From the NCBI GenBank assembly GCA_034519525.1, contig JAXHOJ010000018.1, positions 1 to 64,000 on the forward strand: a stretch of 64,000 nucleotides of DNA. Reading direction: 5' to 3'. The position numbers and the translations under genes are program-made. Origin of the DNA: Gemmobacter sp034519525 (lineage in GTDB: Bacteria; Pseudomonadota; Alphaproteobacteria; Rhodobacterales; Rhodobacteraceae). Below the pieces are notes generated by a model. That model was not told where the DNA came from and made no database searches. It was given only the letters and a program-made list of their open reading frames with translations. Each line of letters starts with the position of its first letter. The first letter of the stretch is position 1. Positions 1 to 8,107 of this stretch are shown one piece after another.

Positions 1-32
1 CAATCCGTACTTCGTTCCGGTTACGTATTGCT
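1..32. other. Residual Oxford Nanopore sequencing adapter at the contig end
   Basis: The first 32 bases contain two exact blocks of the ONT ligation adapter top strand: GTACTTCGTTC at 7-17 and GTTACGTATTGCT at 20-32. Between them are two bases (CG) where the adapter has a single A. The adapter sequence is recalled from established knowledge; the match is direct. This DNA is not genomic, so the window opens at an untrimmed contig end and real sequence begins near base 33. Confidence 0.9.
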
Positions 33-767
33 AAAGGCGGACCGGCTGGTTTGCAGGTTCTCAGTGAAATGAATGCCGGAATGGCAATGGTAACACTCGA
101 ACCGGTGGTCGAAGAACAGCTGTTCGCCGCGTTTGGCTGCATCTGACAGGGCACCCGCTTCGCCCCAGTATTTGAAGCGGTCATAGGGGCTGTTCACCGA
201 GATCAGGCTGCGCTGAAAGGCGGCCAGCGCGCGGGTCAGGGTGTAAAGATCGGGCGCGGGATGATCGGGGAAGGCGGCTGGAAAGGCGGTCTGATAGTAA
301 GGGTCCACCGCCAGCCGGGCGAAAAGCGCGGCCTCTTGCCCGTTATTGCCCATCTCATCCGGGTTGTCGCCGAAAAGCGGCATCAGCGCCTGAAACTCCA
401 GGCTGGTCATATGCGGATTGGCCCAGGTCAGCAGCGGCAGATAGCCGACATTCGCCAGCCCCGGCGCATTGCGGATGCCGGTCGTGCCGTTGATGCCGAT
501 CGGAACCTCGCGCCCATCGGTAAAGGCGCGCTCCTGCACATGGCAGGACACGCAGGCCACCGTGCCATCCGCCGACAGGCGGGCATCGTAGAACAGATGC
601 CGCCCCAGATCGACCTTTTCAGCCGACATCGGGTTATCGCCCGGAACGGGCGGTGCGGGCATCCAGGCCGGGATCGGCCAGCTGTATGGCTCGGCAGACA
701 GGGCAGGTGCGGCAAGGGCAAACCCTACCGCACCCATGCACCCCGCCCAAAAGGCAAGGGGGTGCAT
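21..767 (-). CDS. mbnH: MbnH-like di-haem c-type peroxidase (MauG family), 3' end lost
   Basis: This is a periplasmic di-haem cytochrome c peroxidase-like protein of the MauG/MbnH type. An N-terminal signal peptide (about residues 1-25) precedes two haem c motifs, CVSCH (72-76) and CYHCH (225-229). In characterised pairs MbnH oxidises a tryptophan of its partner MbnP to kynurenine, creating a copper site. The mbnP-like partner lies immediately upstream with a 3-base gap, so the two are co-transcribed. Family members run to roughly 350-400 residues; this frame stops after 248 because its last four codons (S-N-T-stop) lie in the adapter at 21-32. The gene is cut by the contig end, not naturally truncated. 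Family assignment rests on the haem spacing and the MbnP neighbour. Confidence 0.8.
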   Translation of the reverse strand: MHPLAFWAGCMGAVGFALAAPALSAEPYSWPIPAWMPAPPVPGDNPMSAEKVDLGRHLFYDARLSADGTVACVSCHVQERAFTDGREVPIGINGTTGIRNAPGLANVGYLPLLTWANPHMTSLEFQALMPLFGDNPDEMGNNGQEAALFARLAVDPYYQTAFPAAFPDHPAPDLYTLTRALAAFQRSLISVNSPYDRFKYWGEAGALSDAAKRGEQLFFDHRFECYHCHSGIHFTENLQTSRSAFSNT

Positions 768-770
768 GGC

Positions 771-1604
771 TTAGCGCATCGAGACCAGTTGCTGCACGCC
801 GGCCGGGATGTCGCCATAAGCCAGACCCAGCTTGGTCATCACCGTGGTGCAATCGGCATCGCCGGGGAAGGACATGCAGCCGGGCGAGGTCTCTGCCGCG
901 TTCACCGTCATGTCGGCCTCGGCCACAACGGCGGCCGGGTCGATGACCACCACATTGGTCGCCGGATCAAAAGCGGCAAAGCTGACGGGAAGGTGGTTGG
1001 GGTTCTCGCACTCTGCCGTCGGCGCCTCGGTCTTGGAGGCAGCCGGGCACATGGTTGAGCCCAGATGCAGGAACCAGCCCTTGGGCCCACCGGCTGCCTT
1101 GTCGACCGGCACCATGTCGATGCGGACAAAGCGGTAGCCGCCCTGCCAGTTCCAGAACATCGCCGTGGTGTTCAAGGGAGCGGCGGCTAGCGTTGGATCG
1201 CCGTGGTTTTTGTCGAAGGGCACCGCCAGGGCAAAGGACAGCCCAACATATTCGCCATCGGGCACCGTGCCGCGCAGGGTGGTATTGATCTCGGCCGTGC
1301 CGGTCGAGCAGCCGCCCGAGCCGTCTTCGAAATCGAGAAGCGCCAGATCGTCGAGCTGCCACTTGCCGTCCTGCTCCAACGCGATCGGCTGCGCGGTGCC
1401 ATCGGTGCGGATCAGGGCCGCACCGGAAACGAACAGCCGATAGTCGATGCCTTTAACGGCCGTGGTCTTGGCGCCGATGCCTTCAAACGTCTCGGCGCAG
1501 GAAAACGGTTTGCCCGCAATCTCACCGGCAAAGTTGATGGAAACGGCCTGATCGGCCAAGGCGGGGGTGGCGGCCAAAGCCGCAGCAAACGCAATGTATT
1601 TCAT
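771..1604 (-). CDS. mbnP: MbnP-like copper-binding periplasmic protein (metallo-mystery pair four-Cys protein)
   Basis: A 277-residue secreted protein with a cleavable signal peptide (about 1-17) and paired cysteines at FSCAET, GGCSTG, STMCPA, AECEN, SPGCM and ADCTT. This matches the four-Cys metallo-mystery-pair family (MbnP). Tryptophans in the MFWNWQGG stretch are candidates for kynurenine formation by the adjacent MbnH-like enzyme, and nearby histidines could bind copper. The gene sits between a DUF2946-like membrane protein (71-base gap upstream) and the MbnH-like gene (3-base gap), forming a minus-strand copper operon. No methanobactin precursor or biosynthesis gene is visible, so the pair probably serves general copper handling. 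Confidence 0.8.
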   Translation of the reverse strand: MKYIAFAAALAATPALADQAVSINFAGEIAGKPFSCAETFEGIGAKTTAVKGIDYRLFVSGAALIRTDGTAQPIALEQDGKWQLDDLALLDFEDGSGGCSTGTAEINTTLRGTVPDGEYVGLSFALAVPFDKNHGDPTLAAAPLNTTAMFWNWQGGYRFVRIDMVPVDKAAGGPKGWFLHLGSTMCPAASKTEAPTAECENPNHLPVSFAAFDPATNVVVIDPAAVVAEADMTVNAAETSPGCMSFPGDADCTTVMTKLGLAYGDIPAGVQQLVSMR

Positions 1605-1675
1605 GGGCTTACCCTCAGGATATGCCAGCGCATGGGCGCATGGCGGATTGGGTTGATCGGCAGAAATTCAGGCGA

Positions 1676-2050
1676 TCAAGCCAGAGGGGGGGCGCGAACC
1701 GGAGTTGCCGGGTTGGTCGTGCGGCCAAAGACGTGCTCTTCGGCGGGCACAATCAGGGCGGCGGATGTGCGCAGCTCGATGTCGAGCAAGCTTGCGACCG
1801 ACTCGGGCAGCAGGATCGATCCGGCCAGATGGCAAGCCGGGCAGTCGCCCATGGCCATGCCTTCGTCCCCGTCGCCCGGCTCGGCACAAAGATCGGCCAG
1901 CGTAAGGCCCAGCTCTGCCAGATATACCGCCTGATCAATCTGCGAGGCATTCAGGACCGGTCGGTGTGCGAACCCCGTCATCAGGAGGCTGATCGCCACC
2001 ATCCAGACCATCACAGCCCGAAAAAGCACAAGGGACAGGTTCCGCAGCAT
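1676..2050 (-). CDS. DUF2946-like small membrane/periplasmic protein with a CPAC motif
   Basis: A small protein with one strongly hydrophobic N-terminal segment (about residues 4-26) followed by a short extracytoplasmic domain carrying CPACHL, an acidic/Met patch (EPGDGDEGMAMGDC) and a C-terminal RAPPLA tail. The CxxC plus the RAPP ending resembles DUF2946 proteins, often found with copper genes. It is the first gene of the MbnP/MbnH operon. The start is uncertain: ATGs at 2143, 2065 and 2050 are in frame and none has a clear Shine-Dalgarno. I chose 2050 because it places the signal/anchor segment at the N terminus. A second DUF2946-like gene lies at 20180-20557, also beside a copper chaperone. 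Confidence 0.55.
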   Translation of the reverse strand: MLRNLSLVLFRAVMVWMVAISLLMTGFAHRPVLNASQIDQAVYLAELGLTLADLCAEPGDGDEGMAMGDCPACHLAGSILLPESVASLLDIELRTSAALIVPAEEHVFGRTTNPATPVRAPPLA

Positions 2051-2369
2051 GCCGCTGAATACCATCTCGCGATCACAACGCAAACGCAAAATACCAAGAC
2101 CGCTCAGCCCCATGGCCGGAGCGCCAAGCGCGCCTGATAACATGTGAAGACTGGCGAATGAAGTCGCCGTCCCTGCGATACGCTCTCCAGAACAGATCTC
2201 ACCATGCCGAACTAACGCATGTCCGCTTTGGCGAGCTCAAAACAACCGCGATCAAGACCCTGAACGACCGCTTTCCGCCCGACGCCCCCATTCGCGGCCC
2301 GAAACGTGGTATCCTGCACGGGTCGGCAAGACAGAAGAAGGGCGAGCCCGGTGGACAGGAGGTAGTTCC

Positions 2370-2573
2370 ATGTCTGCCGATCTTCTTCCCGCCCTGCGGC
2401 CTGCCCGAGTCCCTTGGAACAAGGGCCGCATCATCGGCCAGAAGCGCCCGCTCCTGCCGCGTCACGTCTGGTCCATCCGGGTCCGCCTCGAGATGGCTGG
2501 TAACCCGCGTCACATTGGCAGGCCATGGCGCGCCGCAACCGAGTTCACACAGGCCGTCATCTGCGCCTTCTGA
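2370..2573 (+). pseudogene. Tyrosine recombinase/integrase remnant (N-terminal fragment only)
   Basis: The first roughly 45 codons (2370-2504) encode the N-terminal arm typical of small alphaproteobacterial phage-type integrases, including RVPWNKGRIIGQKRPL, LPRHVWSIRVRLEM and AGN. Homology then stops abruptly and the frame runs into unrelated sequence, ending at 2573. The catalytic R-H-R-Y domain is absent. The break abuts the 3' end of the truncated gene at 2510-2980, suggesting a deletion or recombination junction near 2505. It lies about 1.5 kb from tRNA-Ala and is read as the scar of an excised or decayed integrated element. Identification is from recognised sequence pattern only. Confidence 0.65.
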
Positions 2574-2980
2574 CGGATGAAGATCTTGCAGCTGTAGTCG
2601 AGATCCCGGCGAAACAGCTCATAGGCCTCGCGGCTCATGCCATAGCGGGCGGCACTGCTTTGGGCGCGCTGTTCGCGCAGGACATGATCTTCGCTGTTCA
2701 GTCGATAGGTGGTCAGCTCGGCCGAGTTCAGGATGTACATCGCGGCCGGGTCGATGCTGAACATATCCTCCACCAGCCGGGTGGGTATGTTCATCTCGTC
2801 GAGATAAGCCTCCGATGCCGCTTTCACCGCTTTCACCGCCTGCAGCGCCGGGCCGACCTCTGCTGCGGCAAGCTGCGGAAAATAGGGCCGGTGCATGCCA
2901 ACCTCGCCCAGCACCACCTTGTTGACGGGGGCTGAGCGGTGGCGGGCCTCCAGTGGCTCTGCTTGACGACACCAGAACAT
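2510..2980 (-). pseudogene. COG3904-type (ClpP-fold) secreted protein, N-terminally truncated
   Basis: The C-terminal half matches the COG3904 periplasmic family: GEVGMHRPYF, then YLDEMNIPTRLVEDMFSI, a YILNSAEL block and a Cys-containing tail. Full-length members carry a signal peptide and a ClpP-like core with a nucleophile segment of the SACxLIxxAG type before the HRPYF motif. Here that part is replaced by about 20 unrelated residues, so the protein is probably non-functional. Its 3' end abuts the integrase stump. Loss of the front half fits the rearranged state of the 2.2-4.0 kb segment. The visible start has no special support. Confidence 0.55.
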
Positions 2981-3020
2981 TCCTCCCCTCGCGACCCCGT
3001 CTGATCCGGTACCCAGACTA

Positions 3021-3048
3021 TTGAGAACAAATTGGTCTAGTATATAAC
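3021..3048 (+). promoter_or_regulatory. Putative promoter with operator 1 for the XRE regulator
   Basis: A TTGAGA -35 (3021-3026) and a TATAAC -10 (3043-3048) are separated by 16 bases. The spacer holds a 15-base site (3024-3038) matching operator 2 (3081-3095) at 12 of 15 positions. A repressor bound here would block RNA polymerase, suggesting autoregulation. Confidence 0.5.
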
Positions 3049-3080
3049 CACATATCGTTCATGGTGTGGCGATGCGCGCC

Positions 3081-3095
3081 GGAACAAATTGTTCC
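3081..3095 (+). promoter_or_regulatory. Operator 2: perfect 15-bp palindrome next to the start codon
   Basis: GGAACAA-A-TTGTTCC is a perfect inverted repeat ending one base before the ATG at 3097. With the similar site 57 bases upstream it forms a tandem operator pair, as expected for a small phage-type repressor controlling its own gene. It occupies the place where a Shine-Dalgarno should be. Confidence 0.6.
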
Positions 3096-3096
3096 A

Positions 3097-3432
3097 ATGG
3101 AAATATTCGCGACAAAACTGCGAGAACGGGCTGCACAGCTTGGGATCTCAAATGCCGAAGTGGCGCGCCGGGCGGGGTTGAGCGAGCGGCGCTATGGCCA
3201 TTACGTCAGCGGCGTCCGCGAACCGGATCTGCGCACCCTCGTCACCATCGCGGCAACGCTGGGCACCACGCCGGATGTGCTGCTGGGAGTGGATGACCCG
3301 AGGCCGGTTTCCGCGCGACACAGCCTGCAGGACCGGATCACCGCCGCCCTCGCTGCGCTGTCAGAGGCCGACCTGGACAGGATCGCCATCCAGATCGAAG
3401 CATTGGCCGCCACGCGCCCCCAGGCGCGGTGA
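3097..3432 (+). CDS. XRE-family helix-turn-helix transcriptional regulator
   Basis: A 111-residue DNA-binding protein. Residues 1-65 form a Cro/CI-type HTH: KLRERAAQLGISNAEVARRAGLS is the classic helix pair, followed by ERRYGHYVSG and PDLRTLVTIAATLG. The C-terminal part (about 70-105) is a short helical segment that could dimerise. I placed the start at 3097, not at the upstream in-frame ATG at 3061, because the domain begins there and the 12 upstream codons are operator sequence. Two operator-like palindromes upstream suggest autoregulation. It stands alone in the mobile-element scar beside tRNA-Ala; what else it controls is unknown. Confidence 0.8.
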   Translation: MEIFATKLRERAAQLGISNAEVARRAGLSERRYGHYVSGVREPDLRTLVTIAATLGTTPDVLLGVDDPRPVSARHSLQDRITAALAALSEADLDRIAIQIEALAATRPQAR

Positions 3433-4017
3433 TGGGTTGCCTGGGTCCGTGCTGGCTTGGCCCGGCATCGCAGACAGTGGGCTGCAGCATCAGCTGAAAG
3501 GGCAAAGCCCCGTCAGCAAGAATCTCTGCCTGAAGGCGGCCGTCCGGAATGTGGAATAGCCCTGCAAAGTCATGAGGTAAGGCGATAAACGCTTAAACCG
3601 CCGGTTTAAGTCTGATCCCGCGGTAAATGGAATTTACTCTGGTGCAGGGTTCGCACCTCGTATCGACAGGCAGAACCCCGAGCCTGGTGAGATGTCATGG
3701 GAGATATCCGGGTCTAAAAGCAGTGGAGATCATCCGGCTATGGCCACCGATCGGTCAGACCATCAAGACCTCAATCCACGATGCGAGCCTCGAGCCATCT
3801 ACCTCGGTCTGGTGCACGTTTTGGCATTCCATCGACTGCTTCCCGCAAAGCTGGGTAAAGAACGGCATGGCCGATGCTACATCAGGCAGACACTACGGAG
3901 CATGTGCACCACATACGAGTACTACAACGCCCTGCAGCAAGTGGGGGAAGCTATGGGGGAAGAAGAAACACAAAATTCAATATTTATGTTAAGTATCAGT
4001 TGCTTATCAGGAAGGTC
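3433..4017. other. Non-coding, AT-richer segment between the XRE gene and tRNA-Ala
   Basis: I see no convincing gene here. The stretch has weaker GC bias than its surroundings and contains a 19-bp palindrome (3592-3610), a twice-repeated TGGGGGAAG (about 3942-3962), and a very AT-rich run (about 3965-4010) directly against the 3' end of the tRNA. It is best read as the degraded end of an element integrated at tRNA-Ala. Confidence 0.5.
3592..3610. repeat. Perfect 19-bp palindrome
   Basis: CTTAAACCG-C-CGGTTTAAG, nine-base arms around one base. It stands alone in non-coding DNA with no gene immediately downstream. It may be an operator or recombination site left from the integrated element; the function is unknown. 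Confidence 0.5.
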
Positions 4018-4093
<76 letters not shown>

Positions 4094-4107
4094 TCGACCT
4101 GCGCGCA

Positions 4108-4136
4108 GGTTTGGCGGATGGTTTGGCGGTTGTCAA
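4108..4136 (-). promoter_or_regulatory. Putative promoter of tRNA-Ala
   Basis: A perfect TTGACA -35 (plus-strand TGTCAA, 4131-4136) lies 17 bases from a weak -10 (CAAACC, 4108-4113), placing the start about 7 bases before the tRNA. The poor -10 lowers confidence. Confidence 0.45.
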
Positions 4137-4227
4137 GCCGGCTGGATATCATGTCGCAGCGGGCGGCGCTGGCGGCCTGTCTGCTGCCGGGCCTTGTGGC
4201 AAGCACGCGTGGCAAGGGCGCGCGGGG

Positions 4228-4684
4228 TCATGCCCGCGCCATGGCCTGCTGCACGAATTCGGCGATCTGGGCGGCGGGGCGTGCCCCGGCCAGCCGGGCC
4301 AGTTCGCGCCCGCGCCGGTACAGCACCAGCGCCGGTATGCCCTGAATACCCGCCCGGCCCGCAACCTCGGGGTGATCCTGGGTGTTCAGCTTGGCAAAGC
4401 GCACCTCTGGCCCCAGGGCCTTAGCCGCCTTGGCGAATTCTGGGCGCCATCATGCGGCAGGGGCCACACCAGGGCGCCCAGTAATCCACCAGCAGCGGCA
4501 GATCGTCGCCACGGATCGCCTTGTCATGGCTGCGGCCATCCAGTTCGAACACCCGGCCATCTGCCAGCGGATCGCCGCAGGCGCCGCATTTCGGCCCCTG
4601 CGCCAGCCGCGCCTGCGGCACCCGGTTTGCCTGCCCGCAGGTGGTGCAGATCAGTTTGACGGCATCCGACATTCCTGCCTCCAT
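4228..4684 (-). CDS. trxC: Thioredoxin 2 (TrxC), frameshifted in this assembly
   Basis: A cytoplasmic thiol-disulfide reductase of the zinc-binding TrxC type. The N terminus carries two CxxC pairs (CTTCG and CGACG) that bind zinc, followed by the active site WCGPC in DYWAPWCGPCRMMAP. The rest of the thioredoxin fold (FAKLNTQDH, the cis-proline segment GIQGIPALVLYRRG, and ending QQAMARA) is in another frame. One extra base near 4441-4446, where codons for P-E-F should follow MMA, accounts for this. The reconstructed protein is about 151 residues, normal for TrxC. The clean continuation suggests a sequencing indel. Confidence 0.85.
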
Positions 4685-4720
4685 ATTCCTGTTGGCGAAT
4701 ATGTTGGCATCCCGCAGCCG

Positions 4721-4770
4721 CCGCGCAAGGGGAAAGCCCGGCCATGAACCCGATTTCCCCCCTTGCGCGG
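4721..4770 (-). terminator. Large inverted repeat after gcvP, possible terminator
   Basis: Twelve-base perfect arms, CCGCGCAAGGGG at 4721-4732 and CCCCTTGCGCGG at 4759-4770, extendable by a few bases with a two-base bulge. It lies directly downstream of gcvP on the minus strand. There is no U-run, so it may stabilise the 3' end rather than act as a classical intrinsic terminator. Confidence 0.45.
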
Positions 4771-4777
4771 CATTTCG

Positions 4778-7632
4778 CTATTCCGCCGCCTGCGCGTAAT
4801 CCTCCAGCGGCGGGCAGGTGCAGATCAGGTTGCGGTCGCCAAAGACATTGTCCACCCGGCCCACCGGCGGCCAGTATTTGTCCACCCGGAAGGCACCGGG
4901 CGGGAAGCAGCCCTGTTCTCGCGGGTATTGGCGCGTCCAGTCGGCCACCAGATCCTCCACCGTATGGGGGGCGTGGCGCAGCGGGCTGTCTTCGGCCGCG
5001 ATCTCGCCCGCCTCGACCGCGCGGATCTCGTCGCGGATCGCCAGAAGGGCGGTGATGAAGCGGTCGATCTCGGCCTTGGTCTCGGATTCGGTGGGTTCCA
5101 CCATCAGCGTGCCCGCCACCGGCCAGCTCATGGTGGGCGCGTGAAAGCCGTTGTCGATCAGGCGCTTGGCGATATCGTCCACCGTCACGCCGACCTCGGC
5201 AAAGGGGCGGGTGTCCAGGATGCATTCATGCGCCACGCGGCCCTTGTTGCCCATGAACAGGATCGGATAGGCGCCCGTCAGCCGCGCCGCGATGTAATTG
5301 GCGTTCAGGATCGCCACCCGCGTCGCCTGCGTCAGCCCCTCGCCCCCCATCATCAGGCAATAGGCCCAGGAGATCAGCAGGATCGAGGCAGAGCCATAAG
5401 GCGCCGCCGAAACCGGCCCTTCGTCGCCGCCCGTCTCCGGATGCCCCGGCAAGAACGGCGCCAGATGCGCCTTCACGCCAATCGGCCCCATGCCCGGCCC
5501 GCCGCCGCCATGCGGGATGGCAAAGGTCTTGTGCAGGTTCAGGTGGCTGACATCCGACCCGATCTCGCCCGGCTTCACCAGCCCCACCAGCGCGTTCATG
5601 TTCGCCCCGTCCAGATAGACCTGCCCGCCATGGTCATGGGTGATATCGCAGATCTCGCGCACGGTTTCCTCGAACACGCCATGGGTGGAGGGATAGGTGA
5701 TCATGCAGGCCGCCAGCTTGGTCGCCCGCCGCCGCCGCCTTGGCGCGGAAATCCTCCAGGTCCACATCGCCGTTGGGCGCGGATTTCACCACCACCACCT
5801 TCATCCCCGCCATCTGCGCCGAGGCCGGGTTGGTGCCATGCGCCGAGACCGGGATCAGGCAGATGTTGCGCTGGGCCTCGCCGCGCGCGCGGTGATAGGC
5901 CTGAATGGTCAGCAGCCCCGCATATTCGCCCTGCGCGCCGGAATTGGGCTGCATCGACATCGCGTCATAGCCGGTGATCTCGCACAGCTTGTCCGCCAGA
6001 TCGTCGATCGCCTCGTGATAGCCCAGCGCCTGATCGGCCGGGCAGAAGGGGTGCAGCGCGCCGAATTCCGGCCAGGTGATCGGCATCATCTCGGCCGCCG
6101 CGTTCAGCTTCATCGTGCAGGACCCCAGCGGGATCATCGCCCGGTCCAGCGCCAGATCGCGGTCCGACAGGCGGCGCATATAGCGCATCATCTCCGATTC
6201 CGCCCGGTTCATGTGGAACACCGGATGGGTCAGGTAGTCGCTGGTCCGCAGCATGCGCTTCGGGAAAGCCCAGATCGGCCGCGGTGCGGCGGCACGCGTT
6301 CGATGCCAAAGGCGCGCAGCACGCGGATGCAGCACGTCCTCGTCGGTCGTCTCGTCCAGCGACTGATGCCGACGCGGTCGTTGCCGATCTTGCGCAGGTT
6401 CACGCCCTCGGCCCGGGCGGCGGCCAGAATGCCGGCCTGACCCACGCCCACCTCGACCGTGATCGTGTCAAAAAACGCCTTCGGGCGCGACCTTGGCCCC
6501 GGCCGCCTTCAGCGCCTCGCGCCAGCCGGTCGGTCAGGAAATGCACCCGTTCGGCAATGGCGCGCAGGCCCTTCGGCCCGTGGAACACCGCATAGAAACT
6601 GGCCATCACCGCCAGCAGCGCCTGCGCGGTGCAGACGTTCGAGGTGGCCTTTTCGCGGCGGATATGCTGCTCGCGGGTTTGCAGCGACAGGCGGTAGGCC
6701 TTGTTGCCCCGCGCATCAATGGACACGCCGACAATCCGCCCCGGCATCGACCGTTTCAGCGCATCCCGGCAGGACATGAACGCCGCATGCGGCCCACCAT
6801 AGCCCATCGGCACGCCAAAGCGCTGCGCCGAGCCGACGGCAATATCGGCCCCCATCGCACCCGGTTCCTTCAAAAGCGTCAGCGCCAGAAGGTCGGTCGC
6901 CACGATCGCAATGGCCTTGCGCCGCGTGCAGCGCCTCGATCTGGTCGGTGAAATCGGTCACATGGCCATAGGTGCCGGGATACTGGAAGATCGCGCCGAA
7001 CACCTGCGTCCGGCCTCCAGATCCTCGCGGCGTCGCCCACGATCACCTCGATCCCCAGCGGCAGGGCGCGGGTGCGGATCACGGCAATGGTCTGCGGATG
7101 GCAGTTGCTGTCGACAAAGAAGGCCCGCGCCTTGGATTTCGCGCTGCGCTCGGCCATGGCCATCGCCTCGGCCGCCGCCGTCGCCTCGTCCAGCAGGCTG
7201 GCATTGGCCACCGGCAGCCCGGTCAGATCGGCCACCATGGTCTGATAGTTCAGCAAGGCCTCCAGCCGCCCTTGCGCGATTTCGGGCTGATAGGGGGTAT
7301 AGGCCGTATACCAGGCCGGGTTTTCCAGAATGTTGCGCTGGATCGCGGGCGGCGTGACGGTGCCGTAATAGCCCTGCCCGATCAGGCTGGTCATCACCCG
7401 GTTCTTCGCCGCCACCTCGCGCATCCGCGCCAGCAACTCATGCTTCCGACAGGGGCGCCCAGCCCAGCGGCTCGCCTGGCCGGATCGAGGCGGGCACCGT
7501 CTCGTCGATCAGCTGATCGAGGCTGGCGCAGCCCACGGCCTTCAGCATCTCGGCCATTTCGGCCGGCGAGGGGCCGATATGGCGGCGGTTGGCGAAATCA
7601 TAGGGGTTATAGTCGGTCGGCGTGAAGGTCAT
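4778..7632 (-). CDS. gcvP: Glycine dehydrogenase (decarboxylating), GcvP; multiple frameshifts
   Basis: P-protein of the glycine cleavage system, a PLP enzyme that decarboxylates glycine and passes the aminomethyl group to lipoyl-GcvH. It begins MTFTPTDYNPYDFANRRHIG and ends CTCPPLEDYAQAAE. The PLP-lysine segment HLNLHKTFAIPHGGGGPG and SAHGTNPASA are clear. The span (2855 bases, about 951 codons) fits the family's 950-960 residues. Reading frame changes near 7441, 7015, 6915, 6520, 6475 (a T6 run), several between 6270 and 6370, and in a GCC run near 5720-5740. Conserved sequence resumes after each, so these look like base-calling errors. It is the last gene of the gcvT-H-P operon. Confidence 0.9.
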
Positions 7633-7701
7633 GGCCCTGCCCTTTGGCAATAGATGCACCGGGCGTCCGCCGCAATTCGCTTGCACAAGACCCGGATTTT
7701 C

Positions 7702-7726
7702 GCAAATTTCGGTCGAAGAAATTTGC
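7702..7726. repeat. Hairpin repeat between gcvH and gcvP
   Basis: Nine-base perfect arms GCAAATTTC and GAAATTTGC with a 7-base loop, in the gap between gcvH and gcvP. It resembles the AATTTC/GAAATT palindromes after the MBL gene at 13925-13968. It may tune gcvH versus gcvP expression by stabilising the upstream transcript. Confidence 0.5.
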
Positions 7727-7735
7727 CGCCCGGCC

Positions 7736-8095
7736 TTAGCCGATCAGATCGTTGTATTCGTCTTCGTCCATGAAATCATCCAGCACCGACAGATCATCGA
7801 GCTTCATCTTGAAGAACCAGGCCGCGCCCAGCGGATCCTCGTTCACCAGCGCCGGATTGTCGACCAGCTTTTCATTGACCTCGACGATCTCGCCATCCAG
7901 CGGGGCCAGAATGTCGGAGGCGGCCTTGACGCTTTCGATCACGCAGACCTCGTCGCCCTCGGCCACCTTGGTTTCGACCTCGGGCAGTTCCACGAACACC
8001 ACATCGCCCAGCTGGCTTGCCGCATGTTCGGTGATGCCCACCACGACCAGGTCGCCCTCGACGCGCAGCCATTCGTGTTCTTTGGTGTATTTCAT
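7736..8095 (-). CDS. gcvH: Glycine cleavage system H protein
   Basis: A 119-residue lipoyl carrier that shuttles the aminomethyl group between GcvP, GcvT and the lipoamide dehydrogenase. The lipoylated lysine is K57 in CVIESVKAASD. The sequence is intact from MKYTKEHEW to the acidic C terminus, the normal length. It lies 12 bases after gcvT and about 100 bases before gcvP, with a hairpin in the latter gap. It is the one gene of the operon with no frameshift. Confidence 0.97.
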   Translation of the reverse strand: MKYTKEHEWLRVEGDLVVVGITEHAASQLGDVVFVELPEVETKVAEGDEVCVIESVKAASDILAPLDGEIVEVNEKLVDNPALVNEDPLGAAWFFKMKLDDLSVLDDFMDEDEYNDLIG

Positions 8096-8107
8096 CGCAG
8101 TTCCCGT

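Noticed and set aside
2199..2513. 104-codon minus-strand frame beside the integrase stump
   Set aside because: Antisense of the integrase fragment; no recognisable features.
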